Below are positions 9,149 to 17,570 of a stretch of 64,000 nt of DNA, in pieces. How positions within the stretch are numbered: position 1 is the first letter of the stretch; every line of letters begins with the position of its first letter. Source of the DNA: Chromohalobacter marismortui (lineage in GTDB: Bacteria; Pseudomonadota; Gammaproteobacteria; Pseudomonadales; Halomonadaceae); NCBI RefSeq assembly GCF_004364315.1, contig NZ_SOBR01000004.1, positions 457,722 to 521,721 on the forward strand. Reading direction: 5' to 3'. The notes beneath the pieces were generated by a model that worked only from the letters and a program-made list of their open reading frames with translations, had not been told where the DNA came from and did not search any database. Both the position numbers and the translations under genes were made by a program.

Positions 9149-9171
9149 AAAGCGCCTATGGCGCTTTTTTT
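9149..9171 (+). terminator. Rho-independent terminator of the YeeZ-like gene
   Basis: Perfect 8-bp stem AAAGCGCC/GGCGCTTT (9149-9156, 9160-9167), loop TAT, running into seven Ts. It isolates the phn locus from the upstream gene. Confidence 0.92.
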
Positions 9172-9293
9172 GTTGCGCTTCCCTCCCCCGTATTCGTCAC
9201 CATTTCTTAATTGTCTAGATAAATAGTCGTCATAGGACGTCGCCAGACTGTGTTCAGACTTTCGAGTTCCAAACACCTTCCGGGACGAATCGT

Positions 9294-10118
9294 ATGACCG
9301 CCATCATCAGCGTCGAACGGCTCGATAAATCCTTCGGTACCCATGCCGCGTTGCGCGAGGTCGGTTTCGAGATCGCCAGCGGCGAAATGGTCACCCTGAT
9401 CGGGCCCTCGGGATCGGGCAAGTCGACCCTGCTGCGTCATCTCATCGGGCTGACCCGCGCCGACCGCCACTCGCACAGCCATGTTCGGGTGCTGGATCGT
9501 GACGTGCAGCACGGCGGGCGTCTGCTCGGCGCCAGCCGCGAACAGCGCTGTCGCGCCGGCTATATTTTCCAGCAATTCAATCTCGTCAGTCGGTTGAGCG
9601 TGATGACCAACGTGTTGATCGGGCACTTGGGGGGCATGCCGCGCTGGCGCTCGCTGGCCGGGCGGTTCACTCGTCAGGAACATGAAGCGGCGCTGCATGC
9701 GATGGCACGAGTGGGTATCGAAGAACTCGCCGAGCAGCGCGCGAACACACTCTCCGGAGGACAGATGCAGCGGGTGGCCATTGCCCGCGCGCTCGTCCAG
9801 GACGCCGAAGTGATCCTCGCCGACGAACCGATCGCCTCCCTCGATCCGCGCAGTGCCCGGGAAGTGATGGAGATCCTCCAGCGCATCAATCGCGAAGACG
9901 GCCGCACCGTGGTCATCACCCTGCATCAGGTCGATGTGGCGCGCCGGTATTGTCAACGCGCCATCGCGCTCAAGAAGGGACGTCTCTACTACGACGGGCC
10001 TATCGCGGGCCTGACCGACACTCGCCTGCAGGCGCTCTACGAAGACGCAGGGCTCGATGAGCTCGGCACTCGTGAGGACTGGCCGCCGGCCACTGAACCG
10101 CTTCACGCCGTGGGCTGA
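9294..10118 (+). CDS. phnC: Phosphonate ABC transporter ATP-binding protein
   Basis: ATPase of the PhnCDE importer that brings phosphonates and phosphite into the cell. The 274-aa product has Walker [10 protein letters not shown] (about residues 36-44), the ABC signature [15 protein letters not shown] (about 155-169) and Walker B VILADEP (about 175). It opens the phosphonate locus after a 122-base region that must carry its promoter. Such loci are normally under PhoB control; I could not see a convincing Pho box by eye. phnD follows after 50 bases. Confidence 0.95.
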   Translation: MTAIISVERLDKSFGTHAALREVGFEIASGEMVTLIGPSGSGKSTLLRHLIGLTRADRHSHSHVRVLDRDVQHGGRLLGASREQRCRAGYIFQQFNLVSRLSVMTNVLIGHLGGMPRWRSLAGRFTRQEHEAALHAMARVGIEELAEQRANTLSGGQMQRVAIARALVQDAEVILADEPIASLDPRSAREVMEILQRINREDGRTVVITLHQVDVARRYCQRAIALKKGRLYYDGPIAGLTDTRLQALYEDAGLDELGTREDWPPATEPLHAVG

Positions 10119-10168
10119 GCCCACACATTTCACAACGCTTCAGCGATCGCAACCATCAGGAGTCGAAT

Positions 10169-11185
10169 ATGGCTTTACGCTCTCTGCACCGTCTGGCTTT
10201 GCCACTCATCGCGACCATCGGCATCGGGGGCGGGCTACCGGCGCACGCCCAAGAACATGACACGCTGACCTTCGGCATCATTTCCACCGAGTCCATGAAC
10301 GCGCAGCGCGAAATGTTCCAGCCCCTGCTCGACGACATGTCCGATGCGATGGGCATGCAGGTCGAGCCGTTCTTCGCCACCGACTACGCCGGCGTGATCC
10401 AGGCGATGCGTTTCGACAAGGTCGATGTCGCCTGGTATGGCAATAAGGCCGCGATGGAGGCGGTCGATCGTGCCGGCGGTGAGATCTTCGCCCAGACCGT
10501 CGCCGCCAATGGCGAGCCGGGTTACTGGAGTCTGATGATCGTCAATCAGGACAGTCCCTACGACAGTGTCGACGAGATTCTCGACAACGCCGACCAACTG
10601 GTCTTCGGCAACGGCGACCCCAACTCCACCTCAGGCTACCTGGTGCCGGGTTACTACATCTTTGCCAAAAACGGAGTCGAGGCGGCGTCTGCGTTCAAGC
10701 GTACGTTGAATTCGAGCCACGAGACCAACGCGTTGAGCGTGGCCAATCACATGGTCGATGTCGCCACGTTCAATACCGAAAGCATGGCACGTCTGGAAGA
10801 GACCCATCCGGAGAAGGCCGAGCAACTCAAGGTGATCTGGAAGTCCCCGCTTATTCCCTCGGATCCGTTGGTATGGCGCGAGGACCTGCCCGAAGCAACA
10901 AAAGAAAAGCTGCGCGAATTCTTCCTGAACTACGGTGACACCGAACGTGAGCAGGAGATTCTGACGCCGCTGCAGTGGTCCGGTTTTCAGCCCTCCAGCA
11001 ACGCTCAACTGCTGCCGATTCGCCAGCTTGCGCTGTTCAAGGAGCGCGCCAACGTCGCCAACGACGACTCGCTTGATGCCCAGGAGAAGGAACAGAAGCT
11101 CAACGCGCTCGATGCCAGGCTCGAGAAGCTTGATCAGCGTATGGGGCAGCAAGCGAACGCGGACACCACGCAACAGGCGTCCTGA
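10169..11185 (+). CDS. phnD: Phosphonate-binding periplasmic protein
   Basis: High-affinity substrate-binding protein delivering phosphonates to PhnE. The 338-aa precursor has a Sec signal peptide (hydrophobic core about residues 9-24, probable cleavage after AHA near residue 28) and the PhnD core with conserved blocks TDYAGVIQAMR, VDVAWYGNKAA and FGNGDPNSTSGYLVPGYY. A good AGGAG precedes the ATG. The C-terminal 40 residues are charged and Gln-rich. It sits between phnC and phnE. Confidence 0.95.
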   Translation: MALRSLHRLALPLIATIGIGGGLPAHAQEHDTLTFGIISTESMNAQREMFQPLLDDMSDAMGMQVEPFFATDYAGVIQAMRFDKVDVAWYGNKAAMEAVDRAGGEIFAQTVAANGEPGYWSLMIVNQDSPYDSVDEILDNADQLVFGNGDPNSTSGYLVPGYYIFAKNGVEAASAFKRTLNSSHETNALSVANHMVDVATFNTESMARLEETHPEKAEQLKVIWKSPLIPSDPLVWREDLPEATKEKLREFFLNYGDTEREQEILTPLQWSGFQPSSNAQLLPIRQLALFKERANVANDDSLDAQEKEQKLNALDARLEKLDQRMGQQANADTTQQAS

Positions 11186-11262
11186 TCAACGACGGGGGGC
11201 GCACGCGCGTCCCTCTTCTCGGTTTGGATGGTGACGAATGCTGGATGGCTTGAGTAGGAAAG

Positions 11263-12057
11263 ATGGCTACAACGATTTCCGATGAGATGCAGGTGCGCGC
11301 CGGCAGGCGCAGCTGGAAGAAGCCCTTGTGCTGGGCCGTCGCACTACTGGTGCTGAGCTGGGCATGGCAGGGCGCGGGTATCGCCCCGGGGCTGCTGCTC
11401 GATAATTTCGACAACATGGTGGTGCTGGCTGGCGATTTCGTACCGCCGACGTTCGGTAACCTGATGCGCTATGTCCAAGAGATGCTGGTGACGATCCAGA
11501 TTGCCATCTGGGGCACGCTGCTGGCGGTGATCTGCGCCGTGCCATTTGGTCTTTTCAGTGCTTCTAACATCGCTCCCTGGTGGATCAATCAGCCCGTTCG
11601 CCGCTTGATGGATGCCTGTCGTGCGATCAACGAGCTGGTGTTCGCGATGTTGTTCGTGGTGGCCGTGGGGCTTGGCCCCTTCGCGGGAACGCTTGCTTTG
11701 TTCGTCCACACCACCGGTGTGCTGGCCAAACTCTTTTCCGAGGCCGTGGAGGCCGCCGATGCCGGGCCGATGGAAGGCATACGCGTCACCGGTGCCGGGC
11801 GTCTCGAAGAGATCGCCTTCGGCCTGATCCCCCAGGTGCTGCCGCTTTGGCTCTCGGTGAGCCTCTACCGTTTCGAGTCCAACATCCGGTCGGCGACGGT
11901 GCTGGGCATGGTCGGCGGTGGCGGTATCGGCGTCTCGCTGTGGCAGACCCTGCGCGGATTCGACTACGCCGAAGCGGCCACGATCATGCTGGTGATCATC
12001 GTCGCGGTGTCGCTGCTCGACATGCTGTCTCAGCAAGTGCGCAAACGTTTCATCTGA
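11263..12057 (+). CDS. phnE: Phosphonate ABC transporter permease
   Basis: Membrane subunit of the PhnCDE importer. The 264-aa product has about five or six transmembrane helices and the permease coupling motif region [20 protein letters not shown] (about residues 162-181), which contacts the ATPase. It is a single PhnE, not the duplicated pair found in some bacteria. It is followed two bases later by a strong terminator, so it closes the importer part of the locus. Confidence 0.95.
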   Translation: MATTISDEMQVRAGRRSWKKPLCWAVALLVLSWAWQGAGIAPGLLLDNFDNMVVLAGDFVPPTFGNLMRYVQEMLVTIQIAIWGTLLAVICAVPFGLFSASNIAPWWINQPVRRLMDACRAINELVFAMLFVVAVGLGPFAGTLALFVHTTGVLAKLFSEAVEAADAGPMEGIRVTGAGRLEEIAFGLIPQVLPLWLSVSLYRFESNIRSATVLGMVGGGGIGVSLWQTLRGFDYAEAATIMLVIIVAVSLLDMLSQQVRKRFI

Positions 12058-12058
12058 T

Positions 12059-12081
12059 ACCGAGGGTTCCTCGGTTTTTTT
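12059..12081 (+). terminator. Rho-independent terminator between phnE and phnF
   Basis: Perfect 7-bp stem ACCGAGG/CCTCGGT (12059-12065, 12069-12075), loop GTT, followed by a run of seven Ts. It stands only about 11 bases before the phnF start, so expression of the C-P lyase genes needs readthrough or a promoter hidden in the phnE end. Confidence 0.9.
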
Positions 12082-12091
12082 GGGCCTGATG

Positions 12092-12886
12092 ATGTCTAGA
12101 CAAATCCTTTCGATGCCGCGCTATCGTGAACTGGCCGACGTACTGGTCCGCGAGGTTCGTGCCGACTACGGCCCCGGCGACCTGCTGCCAACCGAGGCAC
12201 AGCTCGCCAAGCGCTTCGCGGTCAACCGCCACACCGTGCGCCGAGCGCTGGACGAAGTGGTCGCTGCCGGCCTGGTGACCCGCCATCAGGGGCGTGGCAC
12301 CCAGGTGGTCGATCGGCGACTCGACTACGCCGTCAGCGCCGGCAGCAAGGTGACCCAGAATCTCGCCGGCCTCGGTCTCCCTTCGAGTACCTGCTGCCTC
12401 GAACAAGATCTCGTGATGCCCCCCGAGGCCATCGCCCAGCGCTTCGGGCGACCTGCCAGCGAGCCGCTGCTGCGAGTCGATACCGTGCGCTATGTCGATG
12501 ACGCGCCGCTGATGCGCCTGCGCCACTGGTTCGATCCCGAACGGGTGCCGGGCTGGTTGGCGCGCTACCGCGGCGGCTCCACCCGCGCCCTGCTGGCCCA
12601 GCACTACGGCCTGCAGCTGCATCGGCGGCGGGTGCGCATCGACGCCGTCGGCGCCGATCGCGACGACACCCGCTGGCTGCAGTGTCCGCTCAACGCGCCG
12701 CTGCTGGTGATGACCAGCGACAACACCGACGCCGACGGCGTACTGGTGGAAGTCTCCGTGGGGCGGGCGCGTGCCGACCGGCTCTCCTATCACATCGATT
12801 TCGACGAAGCCACGGACGGTCGTCACGGCGGTGCCGGCACGACCGGTCCTTCCGATCTCTTTCCATCCGACGAGGACGACGCATGA
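12092..12886 (+). CDS. phnF: GntR-family phosphonate regulator PhnF
   Basis: Predicted transcriptional regulator of the C-P lyase genes. The 264-aa form has an N-terminal GntR winged HTH (about residues 10-75, AQLAKRFAVNRHTVRRALDE) and a C-terminal UTRA ligand domain (about 95-240). In-frame starts exist at 12089, 12092 and 12113; 12092 has GGG at a good distance, and nothing upstream of 12082 can serve because the terminator T tract is there. Its stop overlaps the phnG start (ATGA, 12883-12886). The C-terminal tail is polar and poorly conserved. Confidence 0.88.
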   Translation: MSRQILSMPRYRELADVLVREVRADYGPGDLLPTEAQLAKRFAVNRHTVRRALDEVVAAGLVTRHQGRGTQVVDRRLDYAVSAGSKVTQNLAGLGLPSSTCCLEQDLVMPPEAIAQRFGRPASEPLLRVDTVRYVDDAPLMRLRHWFDPERVPGWLARYRGGSTRALLAQHYGLQLHRRRVRIDAVGADRDDTRWLQCPLNAPLLVMTSDNTDADGVLVEVSVGRARADRLSYHIDFDEATDGRHGGAGTTGPSDLFPSDEDDA

Positions 12887-13335
12887 GCCGCACATCTCGA
12901 GGCGCCCGTCAGCGATTGCTGGCGCTCTCCTCCCGTCAGCACATCGAGGCCCGCTGGGGCGCACTGGGCGCGTTGCTCGGCGATTTCCCCGCGCACCGCT
13001 GCGTCCGCGGCCCGGAGACCGGCATGGCGATGCTCAAGGGGCGTACCGGCGGTACCGGCAACGCCTTCCACCTGGGCGAGATGACCCTGACCCGGGCCAG
13101 CGTCGCTCTCGACGACGGCACCGTCGGCCACGGCTGGGTGCGTGGTCGCGATCATCGCCACGCCGAACTGATCGCGCTGGCCGATGCCGTCGCCCAGCAC
13201 GCCGAATGGCAGGAGGCACTCGAGGCGCAGCTGCTCGCGCCGCTGGCCGAGGAACTGGCCGAGCGCCAACGCCGTGACGCCGCCACCGCCGCCGCCACCC
13301 GCGTCGACTTTTTCACGCTGGTACGTGGCGAATGA
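12883..13335 (+). CDS. phnG: C-P lyase core complex subunit PhnG
   Basis: Subunit of the PhnGHIJ core complex; with PhnI it helps couple phosphonate to ribose 5-triphosphate in place of adenine of ATP. The 150-aa product carries the conserved block FHLGEMTLTRASV (about residues 65-77) and GHGWVRGRDHRHAE (about 84-97). The frame is open far upstream but the ATG at 12883 overlapping the phnF stop is the natural start. It overlaps phnH by four bases at its end. Confidence 0.95.
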   Translation: MSRTSRGARQRLLALSSRQHIEARWGALGALLGDFPAHRCVRGPETGMAMLKGRTGGTGNAFHLGEMTLTRASVALDDGTVGHGWVRGRDHRHAELIALADAVAQHAEWQEALEAQLLAPLAEELAERQRRDAATAAATRVDFFTLVRGE

Positions 13336-13988
13336 CGATGGAGACAGGAATGACAGTAAAGACGGAAATGACGAAGGATCTCGTCTGGCCCGGACTGGCC
13401 GACCCCGCCCACGACAGCCAGCGCCTGTTTCGCCAGATTCTCGGCGCCATGTCCGAACCGGGCACGCTGACGACACTGGCGTTGCCGGCACCGCCCCAGG
13501 CGGCGCCGAGTGACGCCCTTGGCGCCGCGCTGTGGGGGGCGGTACTGACACTCTGCGATCTCGAGACACGCGTCTGGATCGCCGCCGACCTCGACTCGCC
13601 GGCCCTGCGCCAGGCGCTGACCTTCCACACCGGGGCGCGCATCACCGACGACCCGGTGAGTGCCGACTTCGCGCTGCTGACCCATGAATCCTTCGATCCG
13701 CAGACGCCGTTTGCGCTGGGCAGCGACACCTATCCCGATCGCGCTACCACGCTGCTGGTCGTCGTCGAGCGACTGGCCAACGCCGGGCCCTCGATGCTCT
13801 CCGGGCCTGGCATCGAGACCACCCGCGCACTCGACATCGGCGATTCCCCCGGCTGCCGGGCGCTGAAGGATCGGCTGGCCGCCAACCGTGCCAGTTTCCC
13901 CCGGGGGCTGGACATGATCTTCGGCTGCGGCGCGCAGCTGGCGGCAGTGCCCCGCAGCACGCGCGTCGATTCTCGGGAGGTGAACTGA
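13332..13988 (+). CDS. phnH: C-P lyase core complex subunit PhnH
   Basis: Structural subunit of the PhnGHIJ complex with a PLP-transferase-like fold lacking the cofactor. The 218-aa product has the family blocks LARPAHDSQRLFR-like GLADPAHDSQRLFRQIL (about residues 21-37), SEPGTLTTL and PGIETTRALDI (about 157-167). The start ATG at 13332 overlaps the phnG stop; further in-frame ATGs at 13338 and 13350 are possible. The stop overlaps the phnI start by one base (TGATG). Confidence 0.94.
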   Translation: MTMETGMTVKTEMTKDLVWPGLADPAHDSQRLFRQILGAMSEPGTLTTLALPAPPQAAPSDALGAALWGAVLTLCDLETRVWIAADLDSPALRQALTFHTGARITDDPVSADFALLTHESFDPQTPFALGSDTYPDRATTLLVVVERLANAGPSMLSGPGIETTRALDIGDSPGCRALKDRLAANRASFPRGLDMIFGCGAQLAAVPRSTRVDSREVN

Positions 13989-15112
13989 TGTACGTTGCCG
14001 TCAAGGGAGGCGAGCAGGCCATCGCCAGTGCCCACCGCTGGCTGGCCGACCGCCGTCGCGGCGATCGTGATCGCCCGGAACTCGAGGTCGACCAGATCGG
14101 CGATCAGCTGCGCCTGGCCGTCGACCGGGTGATGAGCGAAGCCTCGCTGTATGACCCGGAGCTCGCCGCGCTGGCGTTCAAGCAGGCCAGCGGCGATCTC
14201 ACCGAAGCGGTGTTTCTGCTGCGGGCCTATCGCACCACGCTGCCGCGACTGGCGGTCAGCGAGCCGCTCGACACCGCCAGCATGCGTATCGAACGGCGTA
14301 TCAGTGCCACCTACAAGGATATTCCCGGCGGCCAGATCCTGGGCCCGACCTACGACTACACCCACCGCCTGCTCGACTTCCTGCAGCTGGCCGGCGCCGA
14401 GGTGCCGCCTGCCGAGACCCGGGATGACGTGACCGACGCCGAGCCATGCCCGCAGATTCTCGAACTGCTCAACGATGAAGGGCTGGTGGAGCAGGAGATC
14501 GACGACGGCAGCGAGCCTACGGACATCACCCGCGATCCACCGGATTATCCGATGGACCGCGCCGCCCGGCTGCAGATGCTGGCCCGTGGCGACGAGGGCT
14601 ACCTGCTGGCGCTGGGGTACTCCACCCAGCGCGGCTACGGCCGCAACCACCCGTTTGCCGGCGAGATCCGCCTGGGCCAGGTGGAAGTGGAAATCCACGT
14701 CGACGAGTGGGACGAGACCATCTGCGTCGGCGAGATCGCGCTCAGCGAGTGCCAGATGATCAACCAGTTTGGTGGCTCGCGCGAGGCCGCGCCGCAGTTC
14801 ACGCGGGGGTACGGCCTCGCCTTCGGCCACAACGAGCGCAAGACCATGGCCATGGCGCTGGTCGATCGTGCCCTGCGCGCCGAGGAGCTGGACGAGCCGA
14901 TCATCGGCCCGGCGCAGCAGGCGGAGTTCGTGCTGGCCCACGCCGACAGCGTCGATGCCGCCGGCTTCGTCTCGCATCTGAAGCTGCCGCACTACGTCGA
15001 CTTCCAGTCCGAGCTCGATCTGCTCAGACGCCTGCGCCGCGAACATGCCGCGCGTCAGGCGGAACTCGACAGCGCTCGTGATACGGCCAGCCCCCAACCG
15101 AAGGAGCGGTGA
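13988..15112 (+). CDS. phnI: C-P lyase core complex subunit PhnI
   Basis: Catalytic nucleosidase subunit: with PhnGHL it forms alpha-D-ribose 1-methylphosphonate 5-triphosphate from ATP and phosphonate. The 374-aa length matches the family. Conserved stretches are MYVAVKGGEQAI at the start, the Arg/Glu-rich region around RRISATYKDIPGGQILGPTY (about residues 100-119), and FGGSREAAPQFTRGYGLAFG (about 260-279). The start overlaps the phnH stop, and an AAGGAG lies near its end to serve phnJ. Confidence 0.96.
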   Translation: MYVAVKGGEQAIASAHRWLADRRRGDRDRPELEVDQIGDQLRLAVDRVMSEASLYDPELAALAFKQASGDLTEAVFLLRAYRTTLPRLAVSEPLDTASMRIERRISATYKDIPGGQILGPTYDYTHRLLDFLQLAGAEVPPAETRDDVTDAEPCPQILELLNDEGLVEQEIDDGSEPTDITRDPPDYPMDRAARLQMLARGDEGYLLALGYSTQRGYGRNHPFAGEIRLGQVEVEIHVDEWDETICVGEIALSECQMINQFGGSREAAPQFTRGYGLAFGHNERKTMAMALVDRALRAEELDEPIIGPAQQAEFVLAHADSVDAAGFVSHLKLPHYVDFQSELDLLRRLRREHAARQAELDSARDTASPQPKER

Positions 15113-15113
15113 T

Positions 15114-15947
15114 ATGGACGGGTACAATTTCGCCTACCTCGACGAACAGACGAAAAGAATGATCCACCGCGCGCTGCTCAAGGCGGTGGCGATCCCCGGC
15201 TACCAGGTGCCGTTCGGCGGCCGCGAGATGCCGATGCCCTACGGCTGGGGTACCGGTGGCGTGCAGCTCACCGCCAGCATTCTCGGGGCCGACGACATCC
15301 TCAAAGTGATCGACCAGGGGGCCGACGACACCACCAATGCGGTCAGCATCCGCCACTTCTTTCAGCGCGTGGCCGGCGTCGAGACCACCACCGCCACCAC
15401 GGCGGCGGACGTGATCCAGACTCGCCACCGGATCCCCGAGACGCCGCTGCGCGCCGGCCAGATCCTGGTGTTCCAGGTGCCGATTCCCGAGCCGCTGCGC
15501 TTCATCGAGCCCAGCGAGCAGGAGACGCGACTGATGCACGCGCTGGAGGAGTACGGCGTGATGCACGTCAAGCTCTACGAGGACATTGCCCGCTACGGCC
15601 ATATCGCCACCACCTATGCCTACCCGGTCAAGGTCGACGGACGCTACGTGATGGACCCGTCGCCGATCCCCAAGTTCGACAACCCCAAGCTCGACGGCAA
15701 CCCGGCACTAATGCTGTTCGGCGCCGGGCGCGAGAAGCGGCTTTATGCGATCCCGCCCTATACCCCGGTCGAGAGTCTCGACTTCGAGGACCATCCGTTC
15801 GAGATCCAGCGCTGGGAGCATAGCTGCGCGCTGTGCGGCAGCGACCGCAGCTACCTCGACGAGGTGATCACCGACGACAAGGGCGGGCGGATGTTCGTCT
15901 GCTCCGATACCGACTACTGCCAGACCCGGCGGGGAGACGTGGCATGA
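15114..15947 (+). CDS. phnJ: Carbon-phosphorus lyase PhnJ (radical SAM)
   Basis: The enzyme that breaks the C-P bond: a radical-SAM Fe-S protein releasing methane (or another alkane) and ribosyl 1,2-cyclic phosphate. The 277-aa product has the unusual C-terminal cluster motif C-x2-C-x21-C at Cys238, Cys241 and Cys263, and the extra catalytic Cys269 six residues later, the same spacing as in E. coli PhnJ. The frame is open upstream, but AAGGAG at 15101-15106 fixes the ATG at 15114. Its stop overlaps phnK (ATGA). Confidence 0.97.
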   Translation: MDGYNFAYLDEQTKRMIHRALLKAVAIPGYQVPFGGREMPMPYGWGTGGVQLTASILGADDILKVIDQGADDTTNAVSIRHFFQRVAGVETTTATTAADVIQTRHRIPETPLRAGQILVFQVPIPEPLRFIEPSEQETRLMHALEEYGVMHVKLYEDIARYGHIATTYAYPVKVDGRYVMDPSPIPKFDNPKLDGNPALMLFGAGREKRLYAIPPYTPVESLDFEDHPFEIQRWEHSCALCGSDRSYLDEVITDDKGGRMFVCSDTDYCQTRRGDVA

Positions 15948-16804
15948 AGAAGCCGGCACAGGAATATCCGGTCCTGCTCGACGTACAGGACATCACCCGC
16001 CTCTACGGTCCCGCCAAGGGCTGCGAGGCGATCGATTTTCGACTGCATGCCGGCGAGGTGCTGGGCATCGTCGGCGAATCCGGCTCCGGCAAGTCGACGC
16101 TGTTGCGGGTGCTCGCCGGCCTGGAAGCGCCGGACGCGGGACGAGTGATCTATCGACGTTCTTCTAACGAGCCTGAAGCCGCTCGAACCGGCACCGGCAA
16201 ACACGAGAGTGGCGGCGATCAGAAGGAAAACGCAGAGGCCGCACTCGATCTCTACGCCATCGGCGAGGCACGGCGCCGGGCACTGCTGCGCCTCGAGTGG
16301 GGGCTGGTACACCAGAACCCCCGCGACGGCCTGCGCATGGGCGTGTCCGCCGGGGCCAACATCGGCGAACGGCTGATGGCCCAGGGTCAACGCCATTACG
16401 GCCAGCTCCGCGCCACCGGCCAGGCGTGGATGCGCCAGGTCGAGCTCGATCCCGGGCGTATCGACGATGCGCCGCGCACCTTCTCCGGCGGCATGCAGCA
16501 GCGCCTGCAGATCGCTCGCACTCTGGTCACTCGGCCACGGCTGGTCTTCATGGACGAGCCCACCGGCGGGCTCGACGTCTCGGTGCAGGCGCGGCTGCTG
16601 GACATGCTGCGCACGCTGGTACGCCAGCTGGGTCTCTCGGTGGTGCTGGTGACCCACGATCTCGCCGTGGCGCGCCTGCTCGCCCACCGGCTGATGGTGA
16701 TGCGCCACGGCCAGGTGGTGGAGACCGGCCTCACCGACCAGATCCTCGACGACCCGCAGCACGAGTACACCCAACTCCTGGTTTCTTCGGTCCTTACGCC
16801 TTGA
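15944..16804 (+). CDS. phnK: C-P lyase ABC-type ATPase PhnK
   Basis: ABC-type ATPase that docks on the PhnGHIJ core; not a transporter. The 286-aa product has Walker A GESGSGKST (about residues 44-52), signature FSGGMQQRLQIAR (about 180-192) and Walker B LVFMDEPTGGLD. It is longer than the usual about 252 aa because of a hydrophilic stretch of roughly 28 residues (nucleotides about 16156-16245) between the Walker A part and the LYAIGEARRR block; its codons are less GC-rich than the surroundings. The rest aligns well with PhnK. The start overlaps the phnJ stop. Confidence 0.94.
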   Translation: MKKPAQEYPVLLDVQDITRLYGPAKGCEAIDFRLHAGEVLGIVGESGSGKSTLLRVLAGLEAPDAGRVIYRRSSNEPEAARTGTGKHESGGDQKENAEAALDLYAIGEARRRALLRLEWGLVHQNPRDGLRMGVSAGANIGERLMAQGQRHYGQLRATGQAWMRQVELDPGRIDDAPRTFSGGMQQRLQIARTLVTRPRLVFMDEPTGGLDVSVQARLLDMLRTLVRQLGLSVVLVTHDLAVARLLAHRLMVMRHGQVVETGLTDQILDDPQHEYTQLLVSSVLTP

Positions 16805-16817
16805 GGGAGGAATTTTG

Positions 16818-17570
16818 ATGCATCCCACGACCTACGCCCAGCCTCGCCTCACGGTGGAAGGGCTGCACAAACGGTTCCTGCTGCACGGCCAGGGCGGGCT
16901 CGAGATCGACGTGATGCGCGAGCTCTCGCTGACACTGCATGCCGGTGAATGCCTGGTGCTGGCCGGACGCAGCGGTATCGGCAAGAGCACGCTGCTGAAG
17001 ATGCTCTATGGCGACTACCGCATCGATCAGGGGCGAATCCGGCTGCACTTCGACGACGGCGAACTCGACCTCGAGACGCTGCCGGCCTATGCCTGGCATG
17101 GCCTGCGCCGGGACGTGATCGGCTACGTCAGCCAGTTCCTGCGCGTGGTGCCGCGGGTCGCCGCCGTCGACGTGGTAATGGAGCCGCTGCTGGCCCGCGG
17201 CGCCGATGAAGCCGAATCGCGCCAGCGGGCGGAGACACTGCTGGCCCGGCTCAACCTGCCCGAGCGGCTGTGGCAACTGCCGCCCGGCACCTTCTCCGGC
17301 GGCGAGCAGCAGCGCGTCAACATCGCCCGCGGCTTCATCGGCGAACATCCGCTGCTGCTGCTCGACGAGCCCACCGCGTCGCTGGATGCCGCCAATCGTG
17401 ACGTGGTGATCGCGCTGATCGGCGAGGCCAAGGCGCGTGGTACCGCCATGCTCGGCATCTTTCACGACGAAAATGTTCGTGAGCGCATCGCCGACCGCCT
17501 GCTGCCACTGGATGGCAGCCTGGGCAACTTATCCATCGTTAGTCAGGACTTCCGGGAGAGCCTGTCATGA
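16818..17570 (+). CDS. phnL: C-P lyase ABC-type ATPase PhnL
   Basis: Second ABC-type ATPase of the C-P lyase system, required with PhnGHI for ribose-phosphonate formation. The 250-aa product has Walker A GRSGIGKST (about residues 48-56), signature FSGGEQQRVNIAR (about 157-169) and Walker B LLLLDEPTASLD. GGGAGG at 16805-16810 supports ATG 16818 over the TTG one codon earlier. Its stop overlaps the phnM start (ATGA, 17567-17570). Confidence 0.95.
   Translation: MHPTTYAQPRLTVEGLHKRFLLHGQGGLEIDVMRELSLTLHAGECLVLAGRSGIGKSTLLKMLYGDYRIDQGRIRLHFDDGELDLETLPAYAWHGLRRDVIGYVSQFLRVVPRVAAVDVVMEPLLARGADEAESRQRAETLLARLNLPERLWQLPPGTFSGGEQQRVNIARGFIGEHPLLLLDEPTASLDAANRDVVIALIGEAKARGTAMLGIFHDENVRERIADRLLPLDGSLGNLSIVSQDFRESLS

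Noticed and set aside
9172..9293. Possible Pho box before phnC
   Set aside because: The best candidate, GTCAT followed by GTCGCC near 9228-9243, has the wrong repeat spacing (10 instead of 11) and a poor second half. A matrix search would decide.
13730..15127. 465-codon minus-strand frame opposite phnH/phnI
   Set aside because: phnI is unambiguous and the antisense frame has no start signal or domain.
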